The translations under genes were made by a program, and so were the position numbers. The notes below the pieces were generated by a model, which was not told the DNA's origin, did no database searches, and worked only from the letters and a program-made list of their open reading frames with translations. From Olsenella uli DSM 7084 (GTDB lineage Bacteria > Actinomycetota > Coriobacteriia > Coriobacteriales > Atopobiaceae): DNA of 64,000 nucleotides. Position 1 is the stretch's first letter. Each line of letters opens with the position of its first letter. Of the stretch, positions 54,017-62,798 are shown piece after piece. Where the stretch lies: the NCBI RefSeq assembly GCF_000143845.1, contig NC_014363.1, positions 1,597,186-1,661,185 on the forward strand, given 5' to 3'.

Positions 54017-55059
54017 CAGCCAAGCATCCTGCGCTCGAAGGAGGCAAGCGCGACGCGGGCGTCCCAGCCCGGCAGGCGGCCCTCGGTCTTCCATGTCTGA
54101 AAGAACCAGGCGGGACAGGATCGGAAGGCACCGATCTGCTCGGACGAGAAGACGCGTTCGAGCGCTATGCGACCCTCGGGCGTCGTGACGGTATCGGAGA
54201 ACGGCAGGGACGCGCACCACTTGCCCACCATCACCGGCAGCCCGCTGCTACCGGCAAGCTCGACCGACTTGCGGGAGCGGTCCGTGAGCATGCGAATGCC
54301 TACGGGTCCCGACGAGTCCACATGATCGGCATAGTGGTACAGGTGGCTGTCGAGCCAGACGTTGTGATAGCGGTCCTGTGACATGAAGTGGCGCCACGCG
54401 CCCGGTTGCCCGGCGTCGGGGACCACGACGACGAGGTCCTCCCCCGCAATCCCACGTACGGCCTCATAGCAGCTACGATAGTAGTTGCGCAGCTGGTGGG
54501 GAGGTACGCCCGGGATGACCGAGAGACCACGGCGAACCTGCATCGCCGGCTCGTCCGCCACCTCGATGGCCGAGAACGCCACGCGACTCGCATAGCGTTT
54601 GGCAAGGGCCGCCACCACCGAAACCAAATCATCACGGTAGCGCCTGAAGTCATCATGGTTGTGCACGAGATCCGCCTCGTGCCCCTCCGCACCAGGGTTC
54701 ACGGCCAGCGCCAGCACGACCTTGAGCCCGATGCCATCGGCCCAGTCAAACGCGGCGTCCACCAGGTCCACGCAGCCCAGGAACGGCCCGGGGTTGGGCC
54801 CGGCGTCACCGAACACGTACCAGGGAACGGGCAGGCGCACGGCGTTGAAGCCGCGAGCGGCGATCTGCCGGAAGTCAGACTCCCCCAGAAACGAGGCGCG
54901 ATGGCGAGAGACCCGGTCGTTGTAGCCCCTGCGGCCCACGGCCGAGACGAGGTCCGGCTCCTCGAGGGCTCCGGAGTCCGCAAAAAGCTCCGGGGTCACC
55001 CACGGCTCAAGGGTCAACCAACCCGTAAGGTTCACGCCATGCAGCGCACGCTCCGCCAC
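54016..55059 (-). CDS. GH5-like glycosidase fold protein lacking the nucleophile
   Basis: A 347-residue TIM barrel resembling family 5 exo-glucanases: GVNLTGWLTLEPWVTPELF, FNAVRLPVPWYVFG, VVLALAVNPG and DSHLYHYADHVD. The acid/base region IEVADEPAMQ keeps Glu (normally NEP). The nucleophile position VMVGKWC has Lys where GEW is expected. No signal peptide is present. It may be a non-catalytic sugar-binding protein or use another residue. The GTG at 55059 follows GAGGAGGG. It is coupled to rsmI. Confidence 0.75.
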   Translation of the reverse strand: MAERALHGVNLTGWLTLEPWVTPELFADSGALEEPDLVSAVGRRGYNDRVSRHRASFLGESDFRQIAARGFNAVRLPVPWYVFGDAGPNPGPFLGCVDLVDAAFDWADGIGLKVVLALAVNPGAEGHEADLVHNHDDFRRYRDDLVSVVAALAKRYASRVAFSAIEVADEPAMQVRRGLSVIPGVPPHQLRNYYRSCYEAVRGIAGEDLVVVVPDAGQPGAWRHFMSQDRYHNVWLDSHLYHYADHVDSSGPVGIRMLTDRSRKSVELAGSSGLPVMVGKWCASLPFSDTVTTPEGRIALERVFSSEQIGAFRSCPAWFFQTWKTEGRLPGWDARVALASFERRMLG

Positions 55060-55300
55060 GGCTGCCCTCCTCTCGTCCCGTCGCGTCTGGCTTCGAGTAT
55101 ACCCACTCGCCACAAACATGCATGCCCCTGCGCAAAGCCGTTGCCAGGACCCGCGACGTTCGTCCCGGGGAGGCGTTCGTAGGCAACGGATCGGACGAGG
55201 GGGGAGCTCGTCTCGGCCAAGGAGAAGTGGACGTCACTCGCGCCTATGGCCGCACTGGCCTCATCATCCAGGACGTCGGTACGAAGGGCCTGGCCCGTAA

Positions 55301-55429
55301 GCCAGAAGTGAGTACTTTTTCGCCCCTTCAGAGGCACGTGACGCCTAACGAAGTTACGTTTCTCAACATCGTCGCAGGTACCAAGCCTACTGAAACTATC
55401 AGAAGTGAGCATTGGTACTCACTTCTGGC
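55301..55429. repeat. Nested inverted repeats (CAGAAGTGAG family)
   Basis: GCCAGAAGTGAGTAC (55301-55315) has an exact inverted copy at 55415-55429. A third copy, CAGAAGTGAG (55400-55409), pairs with CTCACTTCTG (55418-55427) as a tight hairpin. Two mutually exclusive foldings are thus possible. The 55060-56131 stretch has no convincing gene. Confidence 0.8.
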
Positions 55430-55702
55430 GATTGGCGAGACCGACACCGGGTTCCGGCGCTCCCAGCGCCACCGATGTCCGGCTCCGAGACCCGCAAGGT
55501 TCCCCGATGGCCGGCCGGGCTTCTACGCCGGAACCGTCGCCTGCTCCGTGGGCGACGTCGGCATCGTCATAACCGGAAGGACCACCCACGGCGCAGCGAC
55601 ATACGAGGGCGTCGACCCCATCAACGTCGGGTGCCCTTTTGCCCTGACGTCACCGATCCCGGTACCGCAGCATGGGTGACAGGTCGTCAACTAATGCCGA
55701 AT

Positions 55703-55981
55703 GGATGCCTGACAAAGAATTGTGAGTCCCGGCCATCCGAAACTCACAATACTTCGTCACGCATCCAATTTCACGACCCCCGTGGACGGCTGGCGAACTA
55801 TTGTGAAAAGTTTTTCAACTTTAGCATCACCAGACTCACAATACTTCTCCACGCGTCCTTTGGGAGACGCTCTTTGGGATGGCTGAAGAGTTATTGTGAG
55901 TCTCCCGATCCCGTCGCTCACAATAGTTGCCCAGCCGTCCACACGGTCACGAAAAGCGGACGTGTGAGCAACTATTGTGAA
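55703..55981. repeat. Alternating inverted-repeat array 2 (seven 24-bp units)
   Basis: Seven units of the same family as array 1 lie at 55703, 55743, 55784, 55835, 55877, 55917 and 55958, in strictly alternating orientation. Spacers are 16, 17, 27, 18, 16 and 17 bp. The conserved half CTCACAATA and the terminal TCC are kept; the middle varies. The spacers are unrelated to those of array 1. Confidence 0.88.
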
Positions 55982-56043
55982 AACAGGCCGAGGGACAGCG
56001 CCTCGGAGGCAGGGGCCGCAGCGTCCCCGGACGAACCGCTTTC

Positions 56044-56115
56044 CCGCCAGGCAATCCATCCGCCAGGCTATTCGCCCGCCAGGCAATCCATCCGCCAGGC
56101 CATCTGCCCGCCGGA
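56044..56115. repeat. 16-bp tandem repeat
   Basis: CCGCCAGGC starts at 56044, 56060, 56076 and 56092, with a partial fifth copy near 56108, giving a 16-bp unit (CCGCCAGGCAATCCAT and variants). It lies just after array 2 and before queD. Confidence 0.8.
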
Positions 56116-56131
56116 CCACCCCTCCCGATGC

Positions 56132-56556
56132 CTACTTCCCGAAGTAGCTGGCGCAGTTGAGGGGCGTCTCGTACACGTCCACCTGGCTGACGGGCAGGTG
56201 GCGTGCCGAGATTCGCTGGTACAGGTACCTGGCGAGGTTCTCGGCCGTAGTGCGGAAGGGCAGCACCAGCAGAGTGAACCCCTCGCCCTGGAGCGCCTCT
56301 ATGGTCGACCTCCTGAGCGATCCCTCCTCGACAAGGAACATGTGGTCGAGCCTGGCCACCTCCTCGCGAACCGCTTGCTTGAAGGCGCCGAAGTCTACGA
56401 CCATGCCACGCGTCGTGCCCTCGGCCTGCAGTTCTTCCTGCCGCACGTATGCCACGACGCGCGCCAGCGATGCCCATGCAGGTTCTCGCACTTGCCGTGA
56501 TAGTCCGTCAGGAAGTGCGCGCCGTCGAAGCTCGCCTCTGTCTTGAGTCCGTACAC
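56132..56556 (-). pseudogene. queD: 6-carboxytetrahydropterin synthase QueD, frameshifted
   Basis: The N-terminal part from the GTG at 56556 (GLKTEASFDGAHFLTDYHG and CENLHGHRW) and the C-terminal part in another frame (VVAYVRQEEL, MVVDFGAFKQAV, LDHMFLVE, TAENLARYLYQ, VDVYETPLNCASY) together make a complete QueD/PTPS. The break is at a GCGCGC run (about 56458-56465): removing one GC gives HGHRWRVVAY. All catalytic His/Cys are intact, so this is either a recent +2 slip or a sequence error. QueD acts in queuosine/7-deazaguanine synthesis. Confidence 0.8.
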
Positions 56557-56652
56557 GCGCTCCCCCTGTCGTCTTCGCCCGTCGCGCCCCCGCACCCCGC
56601 GCGAAGCCCCCCGCACCCCGCGACGCCCTGGTGCCCTGACGTCACCACTTGC

Positions 56653-58185
56653 CTACTCGCTGGCAGGCTCGCTGCCGCCTGCACCGGAAGTGCCGCTGCC
56701 GCTGCCACCCCTGCCGCGACTGCGACGGCGCCTGGACCTGCCGCCACCCTCGCCCTGCAGGCCAGCCTCGCCACGGGAGCCACCCTGCCCCTGCGGACGA
56801 CCGTCGGATCGTTGTGCGCTGGCGTCGCCGGGACCCTGTCCGCCGTGATCTCCCGGACGGCGGCGACGGCGCACGGGGCGCGCACCAGGCTTGGGCCCGG
56901 CGGAACCCTGCGGCTCCGCGGTACGCCGGGCGTGGTGCTGCGAAGTCGAATCCGGCTGAGCTGCGGAAGCGCCTCCCGTCACGCCGTGGTGACGGCGACG
57001 GCGACGGGAGGCGGGCTCGTCGGCGTTTGGTGCGCCCTGTCCCACGGTGTCAGTGGGGGGCTCGCCCTTCTTGCGACGACGGCGGGTGCGCTTGGAGGCA
57101 CCCCTCTCGACCACATCGCCCTTGTCCGAGGGGCCATCGGATGCCTGGGTGCCGCTGCCGCCCTGCTTGCGCCCGCGACGGCGCCTCGGCTTGGTCTCCA
57201 CGAAGATGTCAGACTCGCTGTAGGTCGTGACCCCGGTCTCGATGCCCATCTGGCGGTCGAGCTCGGCGAGGGCCATCTGCACGTCGGGTGACTGGAGTCG
57301 TTCCAGGGCGGAACGCGTGACGGTGTCGGGACGGCAGGCGCAGCCCAGCTCCTCGCTCTTCTTGCGGGCCGCCTCGGAGGCCTCCATGTCGACCAGTGGG
57401 ACGCGCACCTGCTTGCCGTTCTCGAGGCGCAGGCAGATCTGCTCCTTGGGGGTGTCGTATTCGACGATCTTCGCCTTGCCCAGGGGCGTCTCTATCACAG
57501 CGTTGCGCTTGGGGGCACGCCCCTTGAAGTCGCGGTAGGCCTCGAACTCGTAGCGCAGGCAGCACATCAGGCGTCCGCAGGCGCCGGAGATCTTGGACGA
57601 GTTGAGCGGCAGGTCCTGCTCCTTGGCCATGCGGATCGAGACGGGCTCGAACTGGTGCCCGAAGCGGGCGCAGCACAGCTCCTGTCCGCAGTGCGCATAG
57701 CCGCCGACGATGGCCGCCTCCTCGCGGACGCCGATCTGGCGCATGTCGATGCGCTCGTGCAGTTCGCGGGAGAGGTCCCGCACGAGCTGGCGGAAGTCGA
57801 CGCGCTCCTCGGCCGAGAAGTAGCACACCGCCTTGTTGCCACCGAACAGGTACTCCACGCCCACTGGCTTCATGTCCAGCCCGGCCTCGTGGACCAGGCG
57901 CCTGAACGTCGGCAGGGCCTCGTCGCCCTTGTCGGCGAGCCTGGCGGCATGGTTGAGGTCGCCCTCGGTCGCGATGCGGTCGAGGGGCCTCAGCGTGGAC
58001 TCACCGATGGCCTCATGCAGCCGCTCGTCGCTCACCTCGCGGGCACCCGCAGTCACGAGGCCGATCTCCTGGCCACGCTCGGTCGTGCAGATGACGTGGT
58101 CACCCTCCTGGGCGTCCGTCTGGGCGGGATCGAACCACAGGTCACGGGCAGCATACTTGAACTTCACCGGGATGACGGCGGGCAT
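56653..58185 (-). CDS. PSP1/RicT-like protein with Arg-rich tail
   Basis: A 510-residue protein. Residues 1-290 are a PSP1 domain (RicT/YaaT-like): CQ-containing GYAHCGQELCCARFG, SSKISGACGRLMCCLRYE with the Cys cluster, and VEYLFGGNKAVCYFSAEER. RicT joins the Y-complex for RNA maturation in Bacillus. The C-terminal about 180 residues are a disordered, Arg/Gly/Ser-rich tail (RRRRGRK, RRRRRR-type stretches), suited to nucleic-acid binding. It overlaps holB by 22 bp; the two are usually neighbours. Confidence 0.85.
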   Translation of the reverse strand: MPAVIPVKFKYAARDLWFDPAQTDAQEGDHVICTTERGQEIGLVTAGAREVSDERLHEAIGESTLRPLDRIATEGDLNHAARLADKGDEALPTFRRLVHEAGLDMKPVGVEYLFGGNKAVCYFSAEERVDFRQLVRDLSRELHERIDMRQIGVREEAAIVGGYAHCGQELCCARFGHQFEPVSIRMAKEQDLPLNSSKISGACGRLMCCLRYEFEAYRDFKGRAPKRNAVIETPLGKAKIVEYDTPKEQICLRLENGKQVRVPLVDMEASEAARKKSEELGCACRPDTVTRSALERLQSPDVQMALAELDRQMGIETGVTTYSESDIFVETKPRRRRGRKQGGSGTQASDGPSDKGDVVERGASKRTRRRRKKGEPPTDTVGQGAPNADEPASRRRRRHHGVTGGASAAQPDSTSQHHARRTAEPQGSAGPKPGARPVRRRRRPGDHGGQGPGDASAQRSDGRPQGQGGSRGEAGLQGEGGGRSRRRRSRGRGGSGSGTSGAGGSEPASE

Positions 58186-59303
58186 GCGAGTGCCTCCTTG
58201 ACAGTGAGGAGCATGGCCTCGAAGGCCAGCTGGGGGACAACGTTGTGGGCAAGGTCGTCTGACGCGACGTCAATGGCATCGAGCGCACGGACCACGCCCT
58301 CGGTGCACGAGTCGGACGCGATGCGCTCGACCACATCCGCGACGTCCTCGTTCACGATGGGCTCACGAACTCCCTCGCAACGCAGGAGCGCGTCTCTCAG
58401 CAGGGAGTCTGCCGCTGCGAGGGCCTCCATCATACCCGAACGCTCCCGGGCGGTGAGTTCGCGCTTGTTGGCGTCCTCGATCCTGCGCAGGGCGGCCGTA
58501 GTCAGGTAGTCGGCGCTCTCGCCCAAGGCCGCCTCCTGCTCGCCCCTGAGTTCGCCCAGGGGCGCCTTCACGGCCTCGACGATCCCCTTGGCGGAGCGCA
58601 GCACGTCCCAGGCGTCGTCACGCGAGAGCTCGCCTATGGTACGTACCATCAGACGCCGAACCTGCCTCCTCTCGGATGACGCGAGGAACTCGGCCGCCCC
58701 CTGGGGCGTCCCCGCCACGGCGAGGGCGACGCGCGCCTCCCAGCCGACGGTGCCTGCGGCAAGCTCGACGGCCCGCTCGGCGGCGCCGGGCGAGACGATG
58801 CGGAAGGGCACCTGCTGGCAGCGCGACGCGATGGTGGGCATCACTGCCGCCGCAGAGCGTGCCATCAGGATGAAGTGAACGCCCTCCGGTGGCTCTTCAA
58901 TGGTTTTGAGCAGGGCGTTTGCTGAAGCTCCCCGCAAAAGCCCCGCATCCTCGAGGACGTAGGCCTTGCCCTGCGCCCGCACGGGCGCACGCGAGACGTC
59001 CTCGATGAGTTCCCGCACCTGTGCCACCAGATAGCCACTCGTGCCCTCGGGCCTAAGGAAGCGCACGTCGGGATGGGTGTGATGGCGCACGCGAATGCAC
59101 TCGTCGCAGCTGCCGTCACCCCCCGAGGGGCATACGACGGCCTGCGCCACTGCCTCAGCGGCCTCCAACATGCCGGAGCCTGGTGCCCCCACGAACAGGT
59201 ATGCATGGCTCAGCCGTCCCTCGCCCGCCGCCACGGAGAGGAACTCCCTCACACGTGGTTGCTGGGACAGGCAGTCGAACGCCGTGGGTGAGGCTGTGGG
59301 CAC
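58164..59303 (-). CDS. holB: DNA polymerase III delta' subunit
   Basis: A 379-residue clamp-loader subunit. HAYLFVGAPGSGMLEAAE is a degenerate P-loop (no Lys-Thr), then zinc ligands CPSGGDGSCDEC, LEDAGLLRGASANALLKTIEEPPEGVHF-like region (LLKTIEEPP) and SRCQQVPF. The GTG at 59303 follows ACAGGAGG and gives the family N-terminus. It belongs to the tmk-holB-PSP1 group. Confidence 0.87.
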   Translation of the reverse strand: MPTASPTAFDCLSQQPRVREFLSVAAGEGRLSHAYLFVGAPGSGMLEAAEAVAQAVVCPSGGDGSCDECIRVRHHTHPDVRFLRPEGTSGYLVAQVRELIEDVSRAPVRAQGKAYVLEDAGLLRGASANALLKTIEEPPEGVHFILMARSAAAVMPTIASRCQQVPFRIVSPGAAERAVELAAGTVGWEARVALAVAGTPQGAAEFLASSERRQVRRLMVRTIGELSRDDAWDVLRSAKGIVEAVKAPLGELRGEQEAALGESADYLTTAALRRIEDANKRELTARERSGMMEALAAADSLLRDALLRCEGVREPIVNEDVADVVERIASDSCTEGVVRALDAIDVASDDLAHNVVPQLAFEAMLLTVKEALACPPSSR

Positions 59304-59394
59304 AAACGCCTCCTGTCGCGCGGACAAGCCGCGCCATCGTGGGCGGACGGTGGGATGGGCACCCCTACTCTAGCAGGCCGATGTGGGCATCTCG

Positions 59395-60069
59395 TCAGCG
59401 CAGGACGTCGGCGAGGACGAGAAGGGCGCGCCTGCCCACCTCGTCCGCGCTGCCCGTTGCGTCGATGACGCGCACGCGGGCGGGTTCCTTCGCCGCAAGA
59501 TCGAGGTAGCTCGCACGGACCCGTTCCTGGAATCGCAGGCCCGCGCCCTCGAGGCGGTCCCTGCCCCCCTGGGTCGCGCGGGCGAAGGCGACGGTCGGGT
59601 CGAGGTCGAACACGAGCGTGACGTCCGGCCTGCGGCCACAGCTGCCCAGCTCGTTGCAGCGCTCGACCAGCGTGCGGTCCAGTCCGCGGCCCCCGTGCTG
59701 GTAGGCGTAGGTGGAGTCGAAGTAGCGGTCGCACACGACCACGGCGCCCCGCTCGAGCGCGGGCTCTATCACCTGACGCACCAGCTGGGCGCGGGAGGCC
59801 TCGTAGAGCAGCAGCTCGCACTCGTCGGCCATCTCGTCGTTGACGGGGTCCAGCAGCAGCTGGCGTATCTTCTCGCTGACGGCGGTGCCGCCGGGCTCGC
59901 GCAGACAGACGACCTCGTGCCCGGATGCCTCGAGATGGTCGGCCAGGAGGGCCGCCTGGGTGGACTTGCCGCAGCCGTCGATGCCCTCCAGGGTCACGAG
60001 GCGGCCGCGGCGGGCAGTGCTCTCGGCGGGTGCCTCTCGTACGTCAGGGACGGGGGTGGCGCGCCGCAC
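59395..60069 (-). CDS. tmk: Thymidylate kinase
   Basis: A 224-residue dTMP kinase: VTLEGIDGCGKSTQAALL is the P-loop, REPGG the DR/E loop, CDRYFDSTYAYQ the DRY motif, and LVFDLDP follows. It makes dTDP. The GTG at 60069, 4 bp after the topA stop with GGTAGGGG, was chosen; a second GTG at 59997 would give 200 residues but has no ribosome site. It precedes holB by about 90 bp. Confidence 0.88.
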   Translation of the reverse strand: MRRATPVPDVREAPAESTARRGRLVTLEGIDGCGKSTQAALLADHLEASGHEVVCLREPGGTAVSEKIRQLLLDPVNDEMADECELLLYEASRAQLVRQVIEPALERGAVVVCDRYFDSTYAYQHGGRGLDRTLVERCNELGSCGRRPDVTLVFDLDPTVAFARATQGGRDRLEGAGLRFQERVRASYLDLAAKEPARVRVIDATGSADEVGRRALLVLADVLR

Positions 60070-60073
60070 GCCC

Positions 60074-62593
60074 CTACCCACGGGAGGCACCCTTGCCACC
60101 AGCGGCCTTTGCCCCACCGGCCTTGCGGGTGCCGCGAGCCGACTTCTTCTCCTTGCCGGGGCAGTCCATGTTGACGCAGATGCGCCAGGGGCCACGCTGC
60201 GTGATAACCTCGACGAGGGGGGCGCCGCAGTGCTCGCAGACCTTGCCCGTGGCGTGGATCTCGCCGCGCTGGGGCAGAGGGTAGCTGGTGTTGCAGACGT
60301 CGTAGTTGGTGCAGCGGATGAAGCGCCTGCCCGTGCGCTCGCTCTTGTGGGCGACGAGGTCGCCGTGATTCCCGGCGGCCTTGCAGACGGCGCACTCGCC
60401 CACGACCACGTCGGGCTCGCGGTTGGTGGGGCAGGCCGCATTGATGCAGGTCTCGTATGCACGCTGACGGAACGGCTGCACCTTGACGCGTGGTGCGCCG
60501 CACTCGGGACAGACGCCGCCCTCCCCCTCTATGGGAGAGATGCGGCCCTTGGGCACCGGGTAGGTGACGTCGCAGTCCGGCCAGCCCATGCAGCCCACGA
60601 AGCTCGAGCGGTTCTTTGCGGAGGTCTTCATGACCAGGTCCTTGCCGCACTTGGGACAGACGCCCACCTTCGCGTCGGCCGTGACGGCGTCGGCGATGGC
60701 ATCGCCCAGGTCGTCCTTGTGCTCGATGAGGGCGTCCATCATGGAGGCGAGGAGGGACCTCGAATGGGTCACGACCTCGTCCTGGGTGTCGGTGCCCTCG
60801 GCCACCTTGGTCATGTCGTCCTCGAGCTGGGCGGTCATGCCCGCGCTCGTGATGTGGGGGGCATACTGCGTCAGCGCGTCGATGACGGCCATGCCCAGCT
60901 GCGATGGCTCGACCGGGTCGTTCTTGAGGTACTTGACGTCGTAGAGCCGTTGGATAATGGAGGCGCGCGTGGACTTGGTGCCGAGGTTGCGCTTCTCCAT
61001 CTCCTGGATCAGGCGACCCTGGCTGTAGCGCGCCGGAGGCTCGGTCTGCTTGGCGTCGAGCGCCATGGAGACGACGTCACAGGAATCCCCCACCTCGAGC
61101 GGGGGCAGCTGCTCGTCCTTGCGCAGGCCGTACGGGTAGATCGCGCGGAAGCCAGGCTTCACCAGCACGGTTCCGGACGCACTGAAGGGCTCGCCGCTGA
61201 CGTCGAAGGCGACCTTGGTGCCCTCGCTCACGGACGCCTGCGAGAGCGTCGCCAGGAAGCGACGTGCGATGAGGTTGTAGAGCTTCCAGGCCGCGCCCTC
61301 CAGCTTGCCGGGATCGGCCGCGGCCGTGGGATAGATGGGCGGATGGTCGGTGGTCTCCTGCTTGCCACGCGTCGCGTGGAGCGGGCCCGCGTCCAGGAGC
61401 TCCCTGCAGGCGGCGCGGTACTGCGGCACCTGGGACAGCATGCGGACGCATCCCCTGAGGTCAAGCGACTTGGGATAGACCGTGTTGTCGACACGGGGGT
61501 ACGAGATGAGGCCATCCATGTAGAGGGACTCGGCCAGGCGCATGGTACGTGCCGGGGAGATGCCCTCCGATGCCGCCGCCGTCTGCAGCGACGTGGTGTT
61601 GAACGGCGCGGGCGGCCGCGTGGTGCGGGACCTCTTCTCCACGGCCGTGACGGTGGCCGTCCTGGCATCACGCACGTGGGACCAGGCGGCCTGGGCCGCC
61701 GCCTGGTCCTTGAAGCGAGCCGTCGTGTGGGTGGCCTTGAACCGGGCGTCCTCGTCCGCGGTGCCCGCAGGCGCAAGCATGCCCGAGAGCACCCAGTAGT
61801 CCTCGGGCACGAAGGCCTGGCGCTCGCGCTCCTTCTCGACCACCAGTGCCAGCGTGGGGGTTTGGACGCGACCGGCCGAGCGCACGTTGCCGAAGCCGCC
61901 GAAGCGTGCCATGGTGAGATAGCGCGTGAGCACGGCGCCCCAGATGAGGTCTATGTACTGGCGGCTCTCTCCGGCATCGGCGAGGTCCTGGTCGAGGTCG
62001 ACCAGGTTCGCGAAGGCATGGTCTATCTCGGCCTTGGTGAAGGCGGAGTAGCGTGCACGGCTGACCGGCACGTCAGGGGCGACCTGACGCATCTGGCGCA
62101 GGGCGTCCGAGCCGATGAGCTCGCCCTCGCGGTCGAAGTCCGTGCCGATCACGATGGAGTCCGCCTTCTTGGCGAGGTTCTTGAGGGCGCGGATGATGCC
62201 CCTCTCGGCAGGGAGCTTCTCTATGGGGGCCCAGACCAGGTACGGGAGGCTGGGTACCTTCCAGCCCTTGATGTCGATGCCGTCCTTGAGGAAGGGCTTG
62301 CGCTTGCTCTCGTAGGGCGGGCGGAGGAGGGTGTCGGGGATCTGTGCCGGGAGGACCTCCCCCCCCTCGCTTACCGCGAACCATCCCTCCCGCTTGCTGT
62401 AATGGAGCTCGGAGGGGAAGTCCGGTGCCATGATGTGGCCGCGCAGACCGATGGTGACCCACTCCTCGCCCTCGCGCGTGAAGCGATAGACGGGCGTGTC
62501 GTAGACCTTGTCGGCCTTGGGCTTGCCAACCGTCGACAGCAGACGCGCAATCTGCTGGGCGGCGTCGTTCTTCTCTGTGACGACGAGCTTCAA
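60074..62593 (-). CDS. topA: DNA topoisomerase I (type IA)
   Basis: An 839-residue topoisomerase IA. The Toprim begins with LKLVVTEKNDAAQQIARLL; GTDFDREGELIG carries the acidic Mg triad, and GLISYPRVDNTVYP has the catalytic Tyr. The C-terminus bears several zinc-ribbon repeats (CPKCGKDL, CPECGAP, CEHCGAP). The TTG at 62593 was chosen because the conserved N-terminus (KLVVTEK) starts right after it. It removes negative supercoils. Confidence 0.9.
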   Translation of the reverse strand: MKLVVTEKNDAAQQIARLLSTVGKPKADKVYDTPVYRFTREGEEWVTIGLRGHIMAPDFPSELHYSKREGWFAVSEGGEVLPAQIPDTLLRPPYESKRKPFLKDGIDIKGWKVPSLPYLVWAPIEKLPAERGIIRALKNLAKKADSIVIGTDFDREGELIGSDALRQMRQVAPDVPVSRARYSAFTKAEIDHAFANLVDLDQDLADAGESRQYIDLIWGAVLTRYLTMARFGGFGNVRSAGRVQTPTLALVVEKERERQAFVPEDYWVLSGMLAPAGTADEDARFKATHTTARFKDQAAAQAAWSHVRDARTATVTAVEKRSRTTRPPAPFNTTSLQTAAASEGISPARTMRLAESLYMDGLISYPRVDNTVYPKSLDLRGCVRMLSQVPQYRAACRELLDAGPLHATRGKQETTDHPPIYPTAAADPGKLEGAAWKLYNLIARRFLATLSQASVSEGTKVAFDVSGEPFSASGTVLVKPGFRAIYPYGLRKDEQLPPLEVGDSCDVVSMALDAKQTEPPARYSQGRLIQEMEKRNLGTKSTRASIIQRLYDVKYLKNDPVEPSQLGMAVIDALTQYAPHITSAGMTAQLEDDMTKVAEGTDTQDEVVTHSRSLLASMMDALIEHKDDLGDAIADAVTADAKVGVCPKCGKDLVMKTSAKNRSSFVGCMGWPDCDVTYPVPKGRISPIEGEGGVCPECGAPRVKVQPFRQRAYETCINAACPTNREPDVVVGECAVCKAAGNHGDLVAHKSERTGRRFIRCTNYDVCNTSYPLPQRGEIHATGKVCEHCGAPLVEVITQRGPWRICVNMDCPGKEKKSARGTRKAGGAKAAGGKGASRG

Positions 62594-62798
62594 GCTGGGA
62601 CCCCTGATCTCTTGGCGGCTTGCCAACGGGTGCTGGCCGGTGGTGCGGATGCGCTGGCACGGACACGCCGATGGCACGCCTCGCACGGCGCACGACAAGG
62701 CCTGATGCACGCCACGACGCCTTTGCCTGCGGCGAACACTTTATACCCTATTGGGTGGACGTGGCGCCACCCGGATGTGGCGGGCATGCGCCGCACGC

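Noticed and set aside
55122-55679. 185-residue plus-strand frame in the 55-56 kb gap
   Set aside because: No ribosome site, no family, and it runs through the nested inverted repeats; codon pattern is unconvincing.
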